Part shown: positions 44,309 through 55,109 of the stretch, in pieces
How positions within the stretch are numbered: the stretch's first letter is position 1
How the letters are laid out: every line of letters begins with the position of its first letter
NCBI GenBank assembly: GCA_009829735.1
Contig: CM020620.1
Location: 6,650,545-6,714,544 of the forward strand
Length of the DNA stretch: 64,000 nucleotides
Reading direction: 5' to 3'
From: Pyropia yezoensis
Lineage: Eukaryota; Rhodophyta; Bangiophyceae; Bangiales; Bangiaceae
The notes under the pieces: generated by a model
Told to the model about the DNA's origin: nothing
The model's database searches: none
The model's input: the letters and a program-made list of their open reading frames with translations, nothing else
Translations under genes and position numbers: made by a program

Positions 44309-47300
44309 TTGAGCCGACGCCGCATCAACCCCCGGGTACACCTTCCGGCCCCGACGACACGGCGTCAGGGGATTGATGAACAACCTACAAGGTTGGGAGG
44401 AGAGGACGGGAAGCCCCGTCACATGGAACCAGACAAGGGCCCTGTTCAGGATGCCCGAGCGACACCGGATATCGGTGTAGGCCACGTACTGTTCACCTTG
44501 GAGAACTTCAAGGTATCAGCCACACTGGGGGTTGACCCCCAGTCGACCCGGTCGTATTACCCCGTACTGGATACAGGGGCTGGACCTAACTTGATCCGGA
44601 AGGATACCCTCCCGGACAAGTGGCTCCCGCGAGTCAGAGTTGCTCGGGGACCCACGATCAAGGATGCGAATGGTCGTCTCATTCGTACGACCGCAGCAAT
44701 GTCGCTGCAGGTCACCATCGGGGAGCTCACTACGGAAGTTGACTTCCTGGTGTGTGAGACTCTATCTGTGCCCTGCATACTGGGGTGCACCTTCATCAAC
44801 GTTCACGTGGAAGCAATCCGGCCGGGCCGGAGGACCGTCGAGCTGCAAGAGGCCGACGGGACGAAGAGAGGACAGACAGCTATCGTCAGGGACCTGACGT
44901 TACAAGGGAGCCACGCTAGCGTGGCTGAGGTATACGCGAACGTAGAACCGAAGACACTCCGGCTGGCCAAGCGGACTCGCTTTGAGCCGCTATCGGAGAC
45001 CGTCCTCCCGATTAACTGTGACCCCGCAGGCATCTGCAGAGTCCAGTCCAACCTACGAACCTACAAGCGCCATGGGTTGACCATGGCCAATGGTATCGTA
45101 GACCTCCCAGCGGGGGGGTCATCACTGCTGGTGATGGCGAACTATCGCCGTAAGGCAGTCACCCTCCCGAAGGGAACTAACCTCGGGATTGCCGAGCTCT
45201 ACGAAGGAGATATCCTTACCCCTGACAAGGAAGGTCAAGTGGAACCACTTGAGGTGCTGGCGGACGCCGAGACCACCGAGCAACAGCAACCCGATGACGG
45301 GAAGCCTAACCCATCGGCGGCTCCGGCGGACATGCCGCCAAAGGACCAAGAAGCCTTAAAGGCACTGGCCGAGGCTGACCTCGACCATCTTCCCCTTCGG
45401 TAGCTGAAGGGGTACGACGGATGCTAAGAAGGCATGACGTCATGTGGACCTGCGGGGCGCTGGGTAACATTGGGGCAACCCAACACCGTGTAGACCTGGT
45501 ACCAGGTGCTCGACCAGCGCGGTCGCAACCGCATCGTGCGGGACCTATCCAACGAGAGATCGTTGATGGAGAAGTGAAGAGGATGAGCGAAGCTAAGGTG
45601 ATCCGACCTTCGATGTCGGAGTGGGGCGCTCCAGTCGTTATCGTACCGAAGAAGGATCAGACCCCTCGGTTTTGCATCGATTATCGACGCCTCAATTTGG
45701 TTACCAAGAAAGACTCATACCCTTTACCAAGGATGGACGAGTGCATCGACTCGCTGGGGGAGGCCACAGTGTTTACCACTATTGACTGCAATGCCGGGTA
45801 CTGGCAGATCCCAGTTGCGGAAGAGGATATCCCCAAGACAGCGTTCGTCTGTCACAGTGGCGTGTACGAGTTCCTAAGGATGCCCTTCGGATTGTCCAAC
45901 GCCCCCGCCACATTCCAATGGGCCATCGACATTAGACTGTCGGGAGTCAAGTGGCGTAACTGCCTGGTGTACTTGGACGACATCATCGTCTTCTCGCGCA
46001 ACATGGATGACCATGTGCAACATGTCGACGAGGTACTCACCCTCTTGCGGAACGCCGGGGTAACCCTGCGCCTCAAGAAGTGCGCCTTCTTCCAGCAGAC
46101 AGTCGAGTATCTGGGTCACCAGATCACACCAGGTAAGCTGGGAGTGCTCGAAGCTAACACCCGAGCACTCCGGGATGCGCGATACCCAACCACCCAGACA
46201 CAGCTGAAAAGCTTCCTGGGGATGTGCATCGTATACCGACGGTTCGTCAAGGACTTCGCTCGTATAGCCAAACCGTTAACGGTTCTGGCGAGCAGTGCCT
46301 TGCCAAAGGTACTTTAACCTCCCTCACCCAGCGAGGGAGAGGCATTCGAGCTGCTCAAGCAAGCTCTGCTAGCCCCACCCGTGCTTGCGTTGCCGCATAG
46401 ACGCGGGACCTTCGTCATCGACGTCGATGCCTGCGACACCCTAGTGGGATGCACCCTGCTACAGGAAGAGACCATCATCGGTACCGATAATGCTATCCCG
46501 GACCTAAATCCGGTAGGGTACTTCAGCCGGACACTCAACCCGGCTGAGCGTCACTATAGTGCCACCGAGCGCGAGTGCCTCGGAGTCATATGGGCAGTGC
46601 AACTGCTCCGGCCATACCTGGAAGGTTCCAGGTTCATCGTAAGGTCCGACCACGAACCTTTAAGATGGCTTCTCAACCTTGGTGACAAGGATTCCGACAG
46701 CCACGGTCGGCTAGCCCGGTGGAGGCTGAAGATGGCCGAGCACGACTGCCGGACCATATATTAGGCCGGCTCCACCCATCATCTGGGGGACGCTCTGTCG
46801 CGACTCGATACCCCAAGCGGGGATACCCGACAGGTGGACGAAGACATCCCGGTGGTACCGGTGTGCATGGTGGGTAATGCTACCCAAGGAATGGTTGACC
46901 ATACCATGGCACACCTTGCGTGCCCGTTGACCCTCGCGGACTTCCGCGAGGCACAGGCCAATGACGATGACTGTAAACGCCATCGTGCTAACCTCCTGGC
47001 CGGCACGGCCGGCATCTTCTCCGAGAACGAGGACGGACTCATATATCGGCGGTCACCCGCCGATGGACGGCGTCAGGTCGTGGTTCCCGTGTCCTTACGG
47101 CAGGCCGTCATGGAACGAGAACACAACAACCCCACAGCCGGACATTCGGGGGGTTCGCGCATGTTCGCAGCAATGCGAAGGTTCTTCTACTGGCCAGCTA
47201 TGGCCGTCGACGTAATCGACCACGTGCGCGGATGCCACCCGTGCGCACGGAATCGCATGAGTCTTCATAGGCGGGCATCCGCTATGAAACTGTTCCCCCC

Positions 47301-48400
47301 GGATGGATCCAACGAGAAAGTCGCCATCGACATACTCGGACCGCTTCCGGTAACGGAAGAAGGGAACAGGTACATCCTGGTCATGTCGGACCGCTTTACT
47401 AAGCTGTCACGGGCAGTAGCAATCCCGAACGATACGGCCTACACGATCATGAACGCGGTGGTTGACCACTGGATCAGTGCTTACGGAGTAATGAAGCAAC
47501 TCCTCTCCGATAACGGAGCAAACCTTACGTCAGCATTCTGCACTAAGGTCCTGGGCATGTTCGGCATCGAACTCCGTCGGGCATCCGACTACCACCCGCA
47601 ATCCAACGGGCAGGTGGAGCGGTTCAACCGCACCATCGTGAAGATGCTCCAATGCTATGTGGCGGAGCACACGAAGACGTGGGACAGGCTTCTGTCCGTC
47701 TTGAACCTGGCGTACAATGCCAGGCCCCACCGAAGTACCAGTATTGCACCACTGGAATGGGTCATGCCAATGGGCGTCGGGAACCTGACGCTGCCACCGG
47801 GCAGGTGCACTCGGTATGACATACCGAAGGGCCGACCGGCCGAACGAATCCACTTAGCTTGGTTGGCCAAGCTATCGTGGATGATACCCAAGCTCAAGGG
47901 TGCCCTTGACCGTACACAACTTCGATACAAGAAGAACTTTGACGCCCGGTTACGGATACGCAACGCAACCCTGGTAACAGGTGACTGGGTCTACATCAGA
48001 CACCAGAAGTTCTGAGGGAACAAGCTTATGCAACCGGTCAAGGGACCGTACCAGATCTTACACAGAGATGATCACTCTGTCATCCTGCACTCCGATACGG
48101 AGATACAACGCATCAACCTCAATGATGTGACACCTGCTCCGAAGCCGGAACAGCCTCAGCCGGTACCGGCTGGGTTGCTACACGAAGCTCTTACAACCCA
48201 CCGGTCAGATGACCCAGTGGGACCGGATGGGATTCCATACCAAGTAGAGAGCGTGGTTGGACACACCGACCCGGACCTACCAGGACCCTGGTACGTCAAA
48301 GTGATGTGGGTCGGATACGACTGACCCACCTGGGAACAGGCGGCGAATATACCCCGCCAACTCCTCATGCCTTACATGAGGCGACGACGCCTACTGTAAC
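44309..48400 (+). pseudogene. pol region of the chromovirus fossil (PR-RT-RH-IN-chromodomain)
   Basis: Recognisable parts: aspartic protease (YYPVLDTGAGPNLIRKD, about 44556-44606); reverse transcriptase (RFCIDYRRLNLVTKKDSYPL near 45670, YLDDIIVFS near 45970); RNase H (FVIDVDACDTLVGCTLL near 46411); integrase with an HHCC-like zinc region and a DDE core (SDNGANLTSAF near 47507); and a C-terminal chromodomain (VESVVGHTDPDLPGPWYVKV, with PTWEQAANIP). Chromodomains direct some Ty3/gypsy integrases to particular chromatin. The region is broken in a few places. Confidence 0.85.
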
Positions 48401-48401
48401 A

Positions 48402-48432
48402 ACCCAACCGACACCGGCTTCGGCTGTTGGGT
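48402..48432 (+). other. Hairpin directly after the pol stop
   Basis: ACCCAAC (48402-48408) pairs with GTTGGGT (48426-48432), and an inner CCG/CGG stem closes a GCTT loop. It starts three bases after the end of the chromodomain frame. It could shape the 3' end of the transcript; function is unknown. Confidence 0.4.
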
Positions 48433-48849
48433 GGTGAGGCTTATACCTACTAAGTAGGGTGTCACATGGACTCGTCAAGACTTAGGTTCACTAAGTTGGA
48501 GCGGACTTAGGCAAACTAAGTAAGCTACTGACTGTTACAAGTTTACTTGAAGGAGATGACTAACTCCGATAATTTCAAAGTGACCTAAGGCTTACACCAA
48601 GGTAAACCTTCATGCATGGGGCAAGTGACGGACCAAGAGGGTTGACCTTCATGAGTATTAACCAACCAGGATGGGTTGGGGGATGCGGGAAAGAACCGAG
48701 GCAAGCCACGACTAAGTCAGACGGGGTACTCCCCAATGGCAGGCATTGGTATCATGCAAACGCCCCAGCGGGGGATGAGTTTATACTCACTACTACCCGG
48801 CCACCATAAGGGTCACCGGGGCCCTCTCCCTCACAAACAATAGCACTCC
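48433..48849. other. Non-coding gap between pol and the antisense frame
   Basis: About 420 bp, less GC-rich than its surroundings, with recurring ACTAAGT/ACTTAG-type motifs between 48450 and 48590. It could hold polyadenylation signals for one or both convergent reading frames. No LTR match to the 41.4-41.7 kb region was seen. Confidence 0.35.
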
Positions 48850-50394
48850 TCAGTGGGTAGACCCACTGCCCGAGGGAGGCCACTCACGCGTAATCGCGTA
48901 CACCTCCATGCTCCACCGGTCGGCAATCTCACGACGGTCAATCACCCGAGTTACCTCGTTGCATAGCTGAACGAGGGTGGTGCGGCCAGCCTCCACGTCC
49001 TCCAGAGCTGTCTGGAGGCGGTCAAGCACGCCACCGAAGCAACGCGCTGACCCAACCAGCGCAGCACCTGGGGGGATATCCCCCCAGCTAACAGAGAGAC
49101 CCTCCCGCATTGCGCGGGCAACAAGGGCGTCAACGCCCTCATACCAGAGACGGGGACCCCCGTCATGCATGACAGGGGCGGGAGGTGACACTGGCGCAGC
49201 CAGAGGAGCCACAGGAGCCGACACGGCTACTACCGGAGCCGGTGGCACCTGATACGAGGCCCGATAGGACCCTACTGAAGGGGCCCCACCGTAAACCCGG
49301 CGGGGCTCGGCCCGACGACGGGACACCTCACGCTCCCCACCCGCAGAGCCCCACTCTCGGGGACGACGGCCAACCGCCGCCGGTATCGGGTTACCGAACC
49401 ACGGGGCAAGGACCTGAAGAGGGTCATGGATAACCATGGGAATACCCAGGTCAGCAACAGCCTCGGTGGACGCCCACCCATGGCAATTGGGCTCACCCGG
49501 CTGAGTACGCCGGATACGCACCGAGTGACGAGGCAAGGGGGAAGCCCCAGCCTGCGGGTCCCGGTACGGGGGAAGGGCCAACACCCCAGCCCAGTTCACG
49601 GCATCGTGAACAGCCAGCAGAGCCTCGAACTCCCGGGCCAACCCGGTCTTGGCGGCTATCATGTCCACGCCCAACTGCGCGATGTGCCGACGGACACCCG
49701 TCGAAAGATGAAACAGGCGCCCCTGCCGGCGGACGGACAGCAAGAAGGAGGAAGCCTGCCCGAGGGTAACCTCAAGGGTGAAGGTACCCTGCAACGGGTG
49801 GACCGGCCGGGAGGCCAACACACTCCCGAAGTATCGGAGGCAGGAGCCGGTGTCAAACCGGAAAGCAGGAGCGGGTTCCCACCTCTCCTGCCACAGAGGC
49901 GGGCGCACGGCAGTGTACACCGGCGCGCGACCGTTACCGGTCTGCAACGCACACGTTATATCGGTGCGGAACGCATCCGCCATGACACCATGGTTGCGTC
50001 GCCAGCTCGACGCTGACTTCAACCCCGCCATAGTCGGGTACGGAGCCGTCAACGTCAGGTACGGGGATACCCCCGGGAAGTACTCGAACCCGGGATACCG
50101 GCCGGTATCACCCACCGTCTCCCCAAACGCAACCGGCTCCGCCGCCGCCGCAATCCCCCGAGCACTAGCCGGGTAGTCAACCTCCCGCGGCAACGCGGGG
50201 GCAATCAAGTCGCATATCCCGAAGGCGGAGTCGAGGTAGACCTCACCCGGCCCAATCCGGGTGCGCCAGAGCTGCGCTTGCCGGTCGTCCGGCTGGCTCG
50301 CCAACCTGCCCCCGCGCTCATTTGCTTCCCGCGTGCGGCCCCTGCCTGGCTTCGCCGGGTGCGGGGCTCGCTGCCCTCTCCCCCGCGCCGTCAC
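48850..50394 (-). CDS. 514-codon antisense reading frame of unknown function next to the chromovirus
   Basis: Uninterrupted. The N-terminal 300 residues look globular (LYLTLTAPYPT-type strands, GTFTLEVTLGQASSFLLSVRRQG), followed by a Pro/Ala/Val-rich linker at about 390-425 and a helical C-terminal domain (VDALVARAMREGLSVSWGDI, CFGGVLDRLQTALEDVEAG). I do not recognise the family. Base composition and frequent GGTACC-like words resemble the adjacent gag-pol, not the DNA beyond 50340. With the tail-to-tail layout this suggests an extra antisense gene of the element, as known for some plant Ty3/gypsy lineages, or a neighbouring host or viral gene. The first Met at 50394 may be too far upstream; Met at about 50030 (MAGLKSASSW) is an alternative. 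Confidence 0.5.
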   Translation of the reverse strand: MTARGRGQRAPHPAKPGRGRTREANERGGRLASQPDDRQAQLWRTRIGPGEVYLDSAFGICDLIAPALPREVDYPASARGIAAAAEPVAFGETVGDTGRYPGFEYFPGVSPYLTLTAPYPTMAGLKSASSWRRNHGVMADAFRTDITCALQTGNGRAPVYTAVRPPLWQERWEPAPAFRFDTGSCLRYFGSVLASRPVHPLQGTFTLEVTLGQASSFLLSVRRQGRLFHLSTGVRRHIAQLGVDMIAAKTGLAREFEALLAVHDAVNWAGVLALPPYRDPQAGASPLPRHSVRIRRTQPGEPNCHGWASTEAVADLGIPMVIHDPLQVLAPWFGNPIPAAVGRRPREWGSAGGEREVSRRRAEPRRVYGGAPSVGSYRASYQVPPAPVVAVSAPVAPLAAPVSPPAPVMHDGGPRLWYEGVDALVARAMREGLSVSWGDIPPGAALVGSARCFGGVLDRLQTALEDVEAGRTTLVQLCNEVTRVIDRREIADRWSMEVYAITREWPPSGSGSTH

Positions 50395-50432
50395 TCACGC
50401 ACACCACCACCACCTACCCTTCCCGCCCGCCA

Positions 50433-50735
50433 TCGTCGGCGACCGGAACCACTGCAATTCGCTGCATGTTTTTCACGCATTTCAACCCCTTTTGAAAGGC
50501 ACCATATGCAGTACGATGTCTGCATTTCAGCTGCACCAAACAGCCGTCGAAGTTACGCAGGACAGCGATTATGCAGCCGCGCATGCAACGCGATGCAGTG
50601 CAAACTGCAAAGAAAACATACAGTGAGTTGAATAGGCATCGCAAGGAGTACCCGGCAGCAACCGGATGCCGGCCTGTTCGCTTCCGGTCCATGTGCAATT
50701 GTCGTTCGATTTTTATGCACTTTCTTTGATGTTTA
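50433..50735 (+). repeat. Dispersed repeat, copy A (about 300 bp)
   Basis: Shares with 61822-62135 the left edge CGTCGGCGACCGGAACCACTG, an internal GAGTTGAATAGG, and the right part TTCCGGTCC..TGTG. It is rich in TGCA/ATGC words. It has no coding capacity and is probably a short non-autonomous element of unknown class. Confidence 0.55.
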
Positions 50736-51154
50736 TTGAAATGGTAGTTGCCAGCACGTCGCACGCCGGCGAGTGCACCGCGGCGGGGCACCTCGATCAC
50801 CGAGATCCTGGGCACAGACACCGACACAGACACGGCCAAATGCGGTGTTCGTGTCAGAGCATGTCTATCGGTGGAGCTAAAACCCATACCCATTCAGCTA
50901 CTTTTTATAGCGATAGCTCCGAGCATGTCTATCGGTCCTGAGCCATCCTGGCGTCTTCAGCAGACTTGCATGTCGAAATGAGAGCCACTTGATGTGGAAT
51001 TCTATTTAATTTGCTAAGTCTGAAGGGTTTGAAGAGTGGCGAGACAACGCATACGCTCGTGAATCGCTGCCGACATCCCTGCCTGCCTGTCATTGCGTGA
51101 CCCGTCTCACCCTCCGACCTTCCCTACCCCCGCCCCCCCCCCGTTTTTTTTCCA

Positions 51155-52504
51155 ATGGACGACCTATTTACGCACCTGTTGAGCGACGAAGACGAGGAGG
51201 AGGCTGTTATCGAAGTATGCTTAGCTGCTGCAACGGCCGGCGGGGCTGCGCTCGAGCCAGTACCAGCAGTGTGGGGCGGGCGGCAGGTAGGGTCGGCTTC
51301 GAACATAAGCCGAGGTGCGTGTTCCTGGTTTGCCGACTACCTGTCATCCTCTCCGAGGTATACCTCCTCCCACTTTCGCGGAGTGTTCCGAGTTCCTCTC
51401 CGGTTGTACCATATCCTGGAGCGCGAGCTGCCCCTCGTGGACCCGACGCTGCTGCAGCGGACCGACTGCACGGGCAGGCGTGGCCATCCCTTCCACGTCA
51501 AGATTCTGAACTCGCTACGGCGTCTGGGCACTGGTCGATCTTTTCGAGATCTCGACGACCACTCCCGCATGTCGGTGGAGGCTCAACGACAAGCTTTTGT
51601 AGCCGTCCTCCGTGCCGTGCGGTCCCGATTTGGACCTCAATTTTTGAACCGGCATCCGACTGCAGCTGAGCTCGCGGCCCTGACGGACAGATTTGCGGCG
51701 CGTGGTCTCCCAGGCTGTATGGGGTCAGTGGACTGCATGAAAATCAAGTGAAAGAACTGCCCCAGAGCCTTCAAAGGACAGTACCACAACCCTAAGGACG
51801 GAAAACTGGCGGTGCTGTCGTGCCAGGCGCTCGTGGACGGGGACCTGTATTGCTGGGACTGGTTTGCTGGTCGGCCAGGTACGAACAACGATATCACTGT
51901 TGCCAGCCACAGCCCCCTCTTCTCCGAGATATTGTGCGGCCGCCGGTGCATCCATCTTCCTGGTGGCTACGTTCTGAACGGAATCCGACGTTCCTGGCCA
52001 CTCTACTTTCTCGGCGACAGCATATACCCGCGATGGGCGATTTTCTTTCTTCCCGGCTCTGGTGCAACAAGCGAGAAAGAGATTCACGCCAAGAAGTGCC
52101 AAGAAGCGATACGTAAGGATGTTGAGAGGTTTTTCGGGTGTCTTCAGGGGCGCTTTCGGATACTGCGTCAAGACAGGGAAGAGTGGAGTGACGAGTTGAT
52201 ATTGCAGGTTGCGGACGTGTGCATTATCTTGCACAATTTGATTGCATCCATGGATAAGCATGGGGAGCCCGCCGGCGAGGCGGATGATGGGGGGGAGTCT
52301 GTTTGCGTGCTGGATGAGTTTTACGAGTGCCTCCCTGGTATGCATGGGGCCGGGGATATTGCTTCACCTGTGGGACCTTGTGTTGGGCTGGCGTCCTTGG
52401 TGGAGCGCTCGGACGAGGTCATGAGCGAGAGTGCGCATGTTGCTCTGCGTGCTTCATTGATTGATCACTTGTGGTCGGTTCGTGGGGAGACACAACAGCC
52501 ATGA
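51155..52504 (+). pseudogene. PIF/Harbinger transposase 2, one in-frame TGA
   Basis: Starts MDDLFTHLLSDEDEEE. Catalytic residues: Asp in GCMGSVDCMKIK, Asp in AGRPGTNNDITVASHS, and Glu in RKDVERFFGCLQGRF. It ends ASLIDHLWSVRGETQQP. The frame is continuous from 51155 to 52504 except for a TGA at 51749-51751, between CMKIK and KNCPRAFKGQYHNP; relatives have Trp there (xWKNCP), so TGG to TGA is the simplest explanation. At 449 residues it is close to full family length. It belongs to the 'plant transposon protein' branch, distinct from the Harbinger 1 enzyme. Confidence 0.88.
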
Positions 52505-53741
52505 TGGTGGTCCGCTCGTGGTGTCTGTTTGTGGCGAGACGCAACTGTACTGATGGCTATGTGTTTTTTTTGCATAGTATCTCTCGTGTTTGCAAGAGCA
52601 AGAGCGCTTTGACTGAATGCCACGAGCGCGCACACCATGCACGGTCTAAGCCTCTCATGAATTCCGGGTCCGGAAGTACCCCACAAAATGCACATTAGGC
52701 CCAAATCCAAAACAATCCAAAATTCTGTGAATATCAGCAATTCTCGTGCGCACAACGGCCCCCGTCGACGGGACCAGGGATCGTGTCGGCCGCGGCAGCC
52801 GAGGCGGTGACGGCGGCGGCGTCGCCGTTTGTCGCCAGGGCACAGAAAACAGCTCACTTCCCGGGGGTGCGCGTATCTAGGGGGGGATGCCTGGCAGGGG
52901 GGGGGTGGGGGGAGCGACGGGATGCGGTGGCGTCGGATGCGTCGGCACCATTGCTGATGAGGGCGGGTCAGGATGAGCGGAACGGGACCAGTCAATGGAG
53001 GCGACGGCGTAGGTAGGCTCTGTGCCGCTGTTGTCGTTGCGGCGGTGGCCGCCAAAAAGCCACCATTCGGGTACGGAGGGGGGGGGGAAGGTTCTTCGAG
53101 AGGGGCGGCCGAATCTCGGAAGGGGGACGCTTGCTGGTAGAGCGAGGGGGTGCGGTGGCGTCTGCGGCGCCGGCGCCGTTGCTGAGGAGGCTGAGACTGG
53201 ACGAGCGAGTAGTTGCGGCCGCGTAGGTAGGGTCTGTGCCGTGTTGCCGCTGTGGCGGTGGTCACGAAAAAGCCACCATTCGCATGGGGGGGGCGGGCAG
53301 GGGGGACCACGCGCGGGGGGGGGGGGGTTCGAGCGGGGCGGCCGGATCTCATTGAGGATTTTGGAAGGGCAGGTGGGGGGCGCGGAACGTCTGACAGCGG
53401 GGTGCGCTTCACGGTTCTCCGCACAATGCCATGTTTGAAGCCCCAGAAACACAAGAAAAGTTCGAAGGACTGTGGTACACGTGGCCCAAAAAGACAAAAA
53501 ATGGAGATTATTGAAAACGACTGGAAAGCAAGTCATTGCAACAGATAACTGTCGCTGACATGAGACAAACAAAGGCAAGCACAAGTTCCCGCTAACCCTC
53601 CTCTTCCTCATCATTGTCGTCCACTTCACAAGGGACCTCGGTCGGTGTGCGCTGCTGCGCGGACGCGGTTGCGCTGTCAGTTGCCGTGCTGGCCTGCCTG
53701 GTCCTACGCAGTAAATCCCTCACCATCGTCTGCTTCTCGGC
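52505..53741. other. Interior non-coding part of Harbinger 2
   Basis: Between the stops of the two convergent genes lies about 1.2 kb with G-runs (for example 53283-53340) and repeated GGTGGCTTTTTGGC-like words on the minus strand (near 53050 and 53265), probably an internal duplication. Frames here are Pro-rich and not conserved. Confidence 0.35.
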
Positions 53742-54779
53742 TCACTCGTCCAGCATGTCCACCAGCTTCGCCTCTAGCGCCAACCCCGCCAAGTCCGCCT
53801 TCCGCCGGTTGGAAGAGACCATTGCCTCTTTCATGCTCGTCACGGAAGTAGCCAAGCGCTCGACGGCGGCACCAGCGGGGTTGGGGTCCACCAAAAAGGC
53901 CTTCGTGCGTTTGACGCCCCGAGGGCGAGCCGCGCTCGGCTTGACAGCCGGGATGGCTGGTTCCACAGCTGGTGGCTCAGCTGTTCCTGGTGCGACCCGA
54001 GGCGGACTGGTGGTGTCAGGTGTCGTCCCAGCCTCTGACGGTCCAGCCACTGACTCGCGCCGCTCCGCTGACGGCGCTCCAGGTTCCGCCCTGCCGCCGG
54101 TAGAAGACGCCAGAACCTTGGAAGAAAACTTGGGACACGTGGCGAGAAGGTGCGCCGCAGCGTCACTCTTGAACATGGGGGCGGGTACACGTTCTTTCTT
54201 CTTGTTCAAAACTTTGTTGGAGACTCGGTAGTACGTCATAATGTTCTTGACCGTTTCCGCCTCTGACTCACCGGACGGGATGGCGCTACGATACTTGGCT
54301 TCCGCAGCATTGTACTTCTGGGATTGCTTCTGCAAAGTCGAAAACCGCGACCGCAGGCTCCCGGGTGTCCGCTGCTCCGAGACCTCCGGCTGCTTGACAA
54401 ACACGTCCGCCACTTTTTCCCAAAAGCAGTCCCTGTCCATGTCGACAATATACTCCGACACGTTGATCCACGACCGCGCCAAAGCCAGGTCCTCCTCGGG
54501 GGAAATGTTGGGGCCTCGCGCAGTGGTGGCGCTCGCTGCAGGCGACACCGTTGAATCCGGCGGACCAGATGAACGAGAACGGGGAGAGGCAGGCACAGGA
54601 ATGGGATCAGTCACGGCGGAGGAACTCGGGCTGTCCGCCGACGATGCCATGGTCCTCGCTGACATGCGAAGGGGGGGCGGCCACTCGAGAGTCGCAGCTC
54701 CAACGAAGACGGCGGGTAGTGCCATGGGTTGGACGGAGGGACAGGCGGGCTTTGCAGTTGCGAGTGTCACTCTGACCAT
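53742..54779 (-). CDS. Harbinger 2 partner: Myb/SANT-like DNA-binding protein
   Basis: 345 residues. A trihelix/Myb-like domain at about residues 90-175: ISPEEDLALARSWINVSEYI, DRDCFWEKVADVF, RTPGSLRSRFSTLQKQSQKY, with the spaced Trp residues of this fold. A Pro/Ala/Ser-rich linker follows, then an NLS-like ARPRGVKRTKAF and a helical C-terminal tail (SMKEAMVSSNRRKADLAGLA through KLVDMLDE). It corresponds to the accessory ORF of PIF/Harbinger elements that binds the termini and aids transposase. It converges on the transposase gene. No breaks were seen. The start may be Met45 (MASSADSP) rather than Met1. Confidence 0.82.
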   Translation of the reverse strand: MVRVTLATAKPACPSVQPMALPAVFVGAATLEWPPPLRMSARTMASSADSPSSSAVTDPIPVPASPRSRSSGPPDSTVSPAASATTARGPNISPEEDLALARSWINVSEYIVDMDRDCFWEKVADVFVKQPEVSEQRTPGSLRSRFSTLQKQSQKYNAAEAKYRSAIPSGESEAETVKNIMTYYRVSNKVLNKKKERVPAPMFKSDAAAHLLATCPKFSSKVLASSTGGRAEPGAPSAERRESVAGPSEAGTTPDTTSPPRVAPGTAEPPAVEPAIPAVKPSAARPRGVKRTKAFLVDPNPAGAAVERLATSVTSMKEAMVSSNRRKADLAGLALEAKLVDMLDE

Positions 54780-54875
54780 ATTTGTGCCACTTCTTCTTTA
54801 CTTCTGAACAGAAATTGTGCCACCGCCGCTCATTCCTGGGATGGAACCATCTGATTGGCTTGGCTATAGTAGCTC

Positions 54876-54900
54876 AGAGGATAGCTCTGAGCTATCCTCT
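54876..54900. promoter_or_regulatory. Subterminal palindrome of Harbinger 2
   Basis: AGAGGATAGCTC and its exact complement flank one T. Related GATAGCTC words recur at about 54930-54946 and near the left end (50901-50908). Its position about 100 bp upstream of the Myb-like gene and inside the right end suggests a binding site for that protein or for the transposase. Confidence 0.5.
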
Positions 54901-55109
54901 GCGCTATCCGAGCCCGGATTTGGCCCCGCAGATAGCTCAGAGCTATTTTTTATGGGTTTTAGGTGCACCGATAGACATGATCTGGGCTATAACCCATAAT
55001 AGTATGGGTTTTGGGTTCCACCGATAGACATGCTCTCATGGCACAGTGCTGGTGTCTGGCGTGCGCCAGACAGAGGGCGCAGACGCAGCTATGCCCCAGA
55101 CAACTGCGA

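Larger units (their letters stand above)
41756..48400 (+). mobile_element. Ty3/gypsy LTR-retrotransposon fossil with chromodomain (chromovirus type)
   Basis: A primer-binding site TGGTGCCGATCC lies at 41756-41767 (complementary to a tRNA 3' end including CCA). gag is at 42048-44225. pol follows from 44309: protease, reverse transcriptase, RNase H, integrase and a chromodomain ending at about 48397. A left LTR would lie upstream of 41755, perhaps from TGTAGCAATATGG at 41459, but no matching right LTR was found in the window. The element is broken in only about four places, so it is younger than the other two LTR fossils. A reverse-strand reading frame downstream (48850-50394) may also belong to it. 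Confidence 0.9.
50857..55035. mobile_element. PIF/Harbinger DNA transposon 2 (4179 bp)
   Basis: Inverted ends GAGCATGTCTATCGGTGGA match at 50857 and (minus strand) 55035, and continue with AAAACCCATAC. TCA flanks both sides (50854-50856 and 55036-55038). Inside each end a second copy of ATGTCTATCGGT occurs (50921-50932 and, on minus, about 54967-54978). Two convergent genes: transposase on plus (51155-52504) and a Myb/SANT-like partner on minus (54779-53742). The transposase has one in-frame TGA, so this copy is probably inactive in cis. Confidence 0.9.

Noticed and set aside
41459-48840. Matching LTR pair around the chromovirus
   Set aside because: The sequences before the primer site and after pol were compared by eye and do not match; LTR borders are left open.
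4595-51751. Reassignment of TGA to Trp or another amino acid in this genome
   Set aside because: Both Harbinger partner genes and the Harbinger 2 transposase end naturally at TGA, and only some of the in-frame TGAs fall at Trp positions; mutation is simpler.
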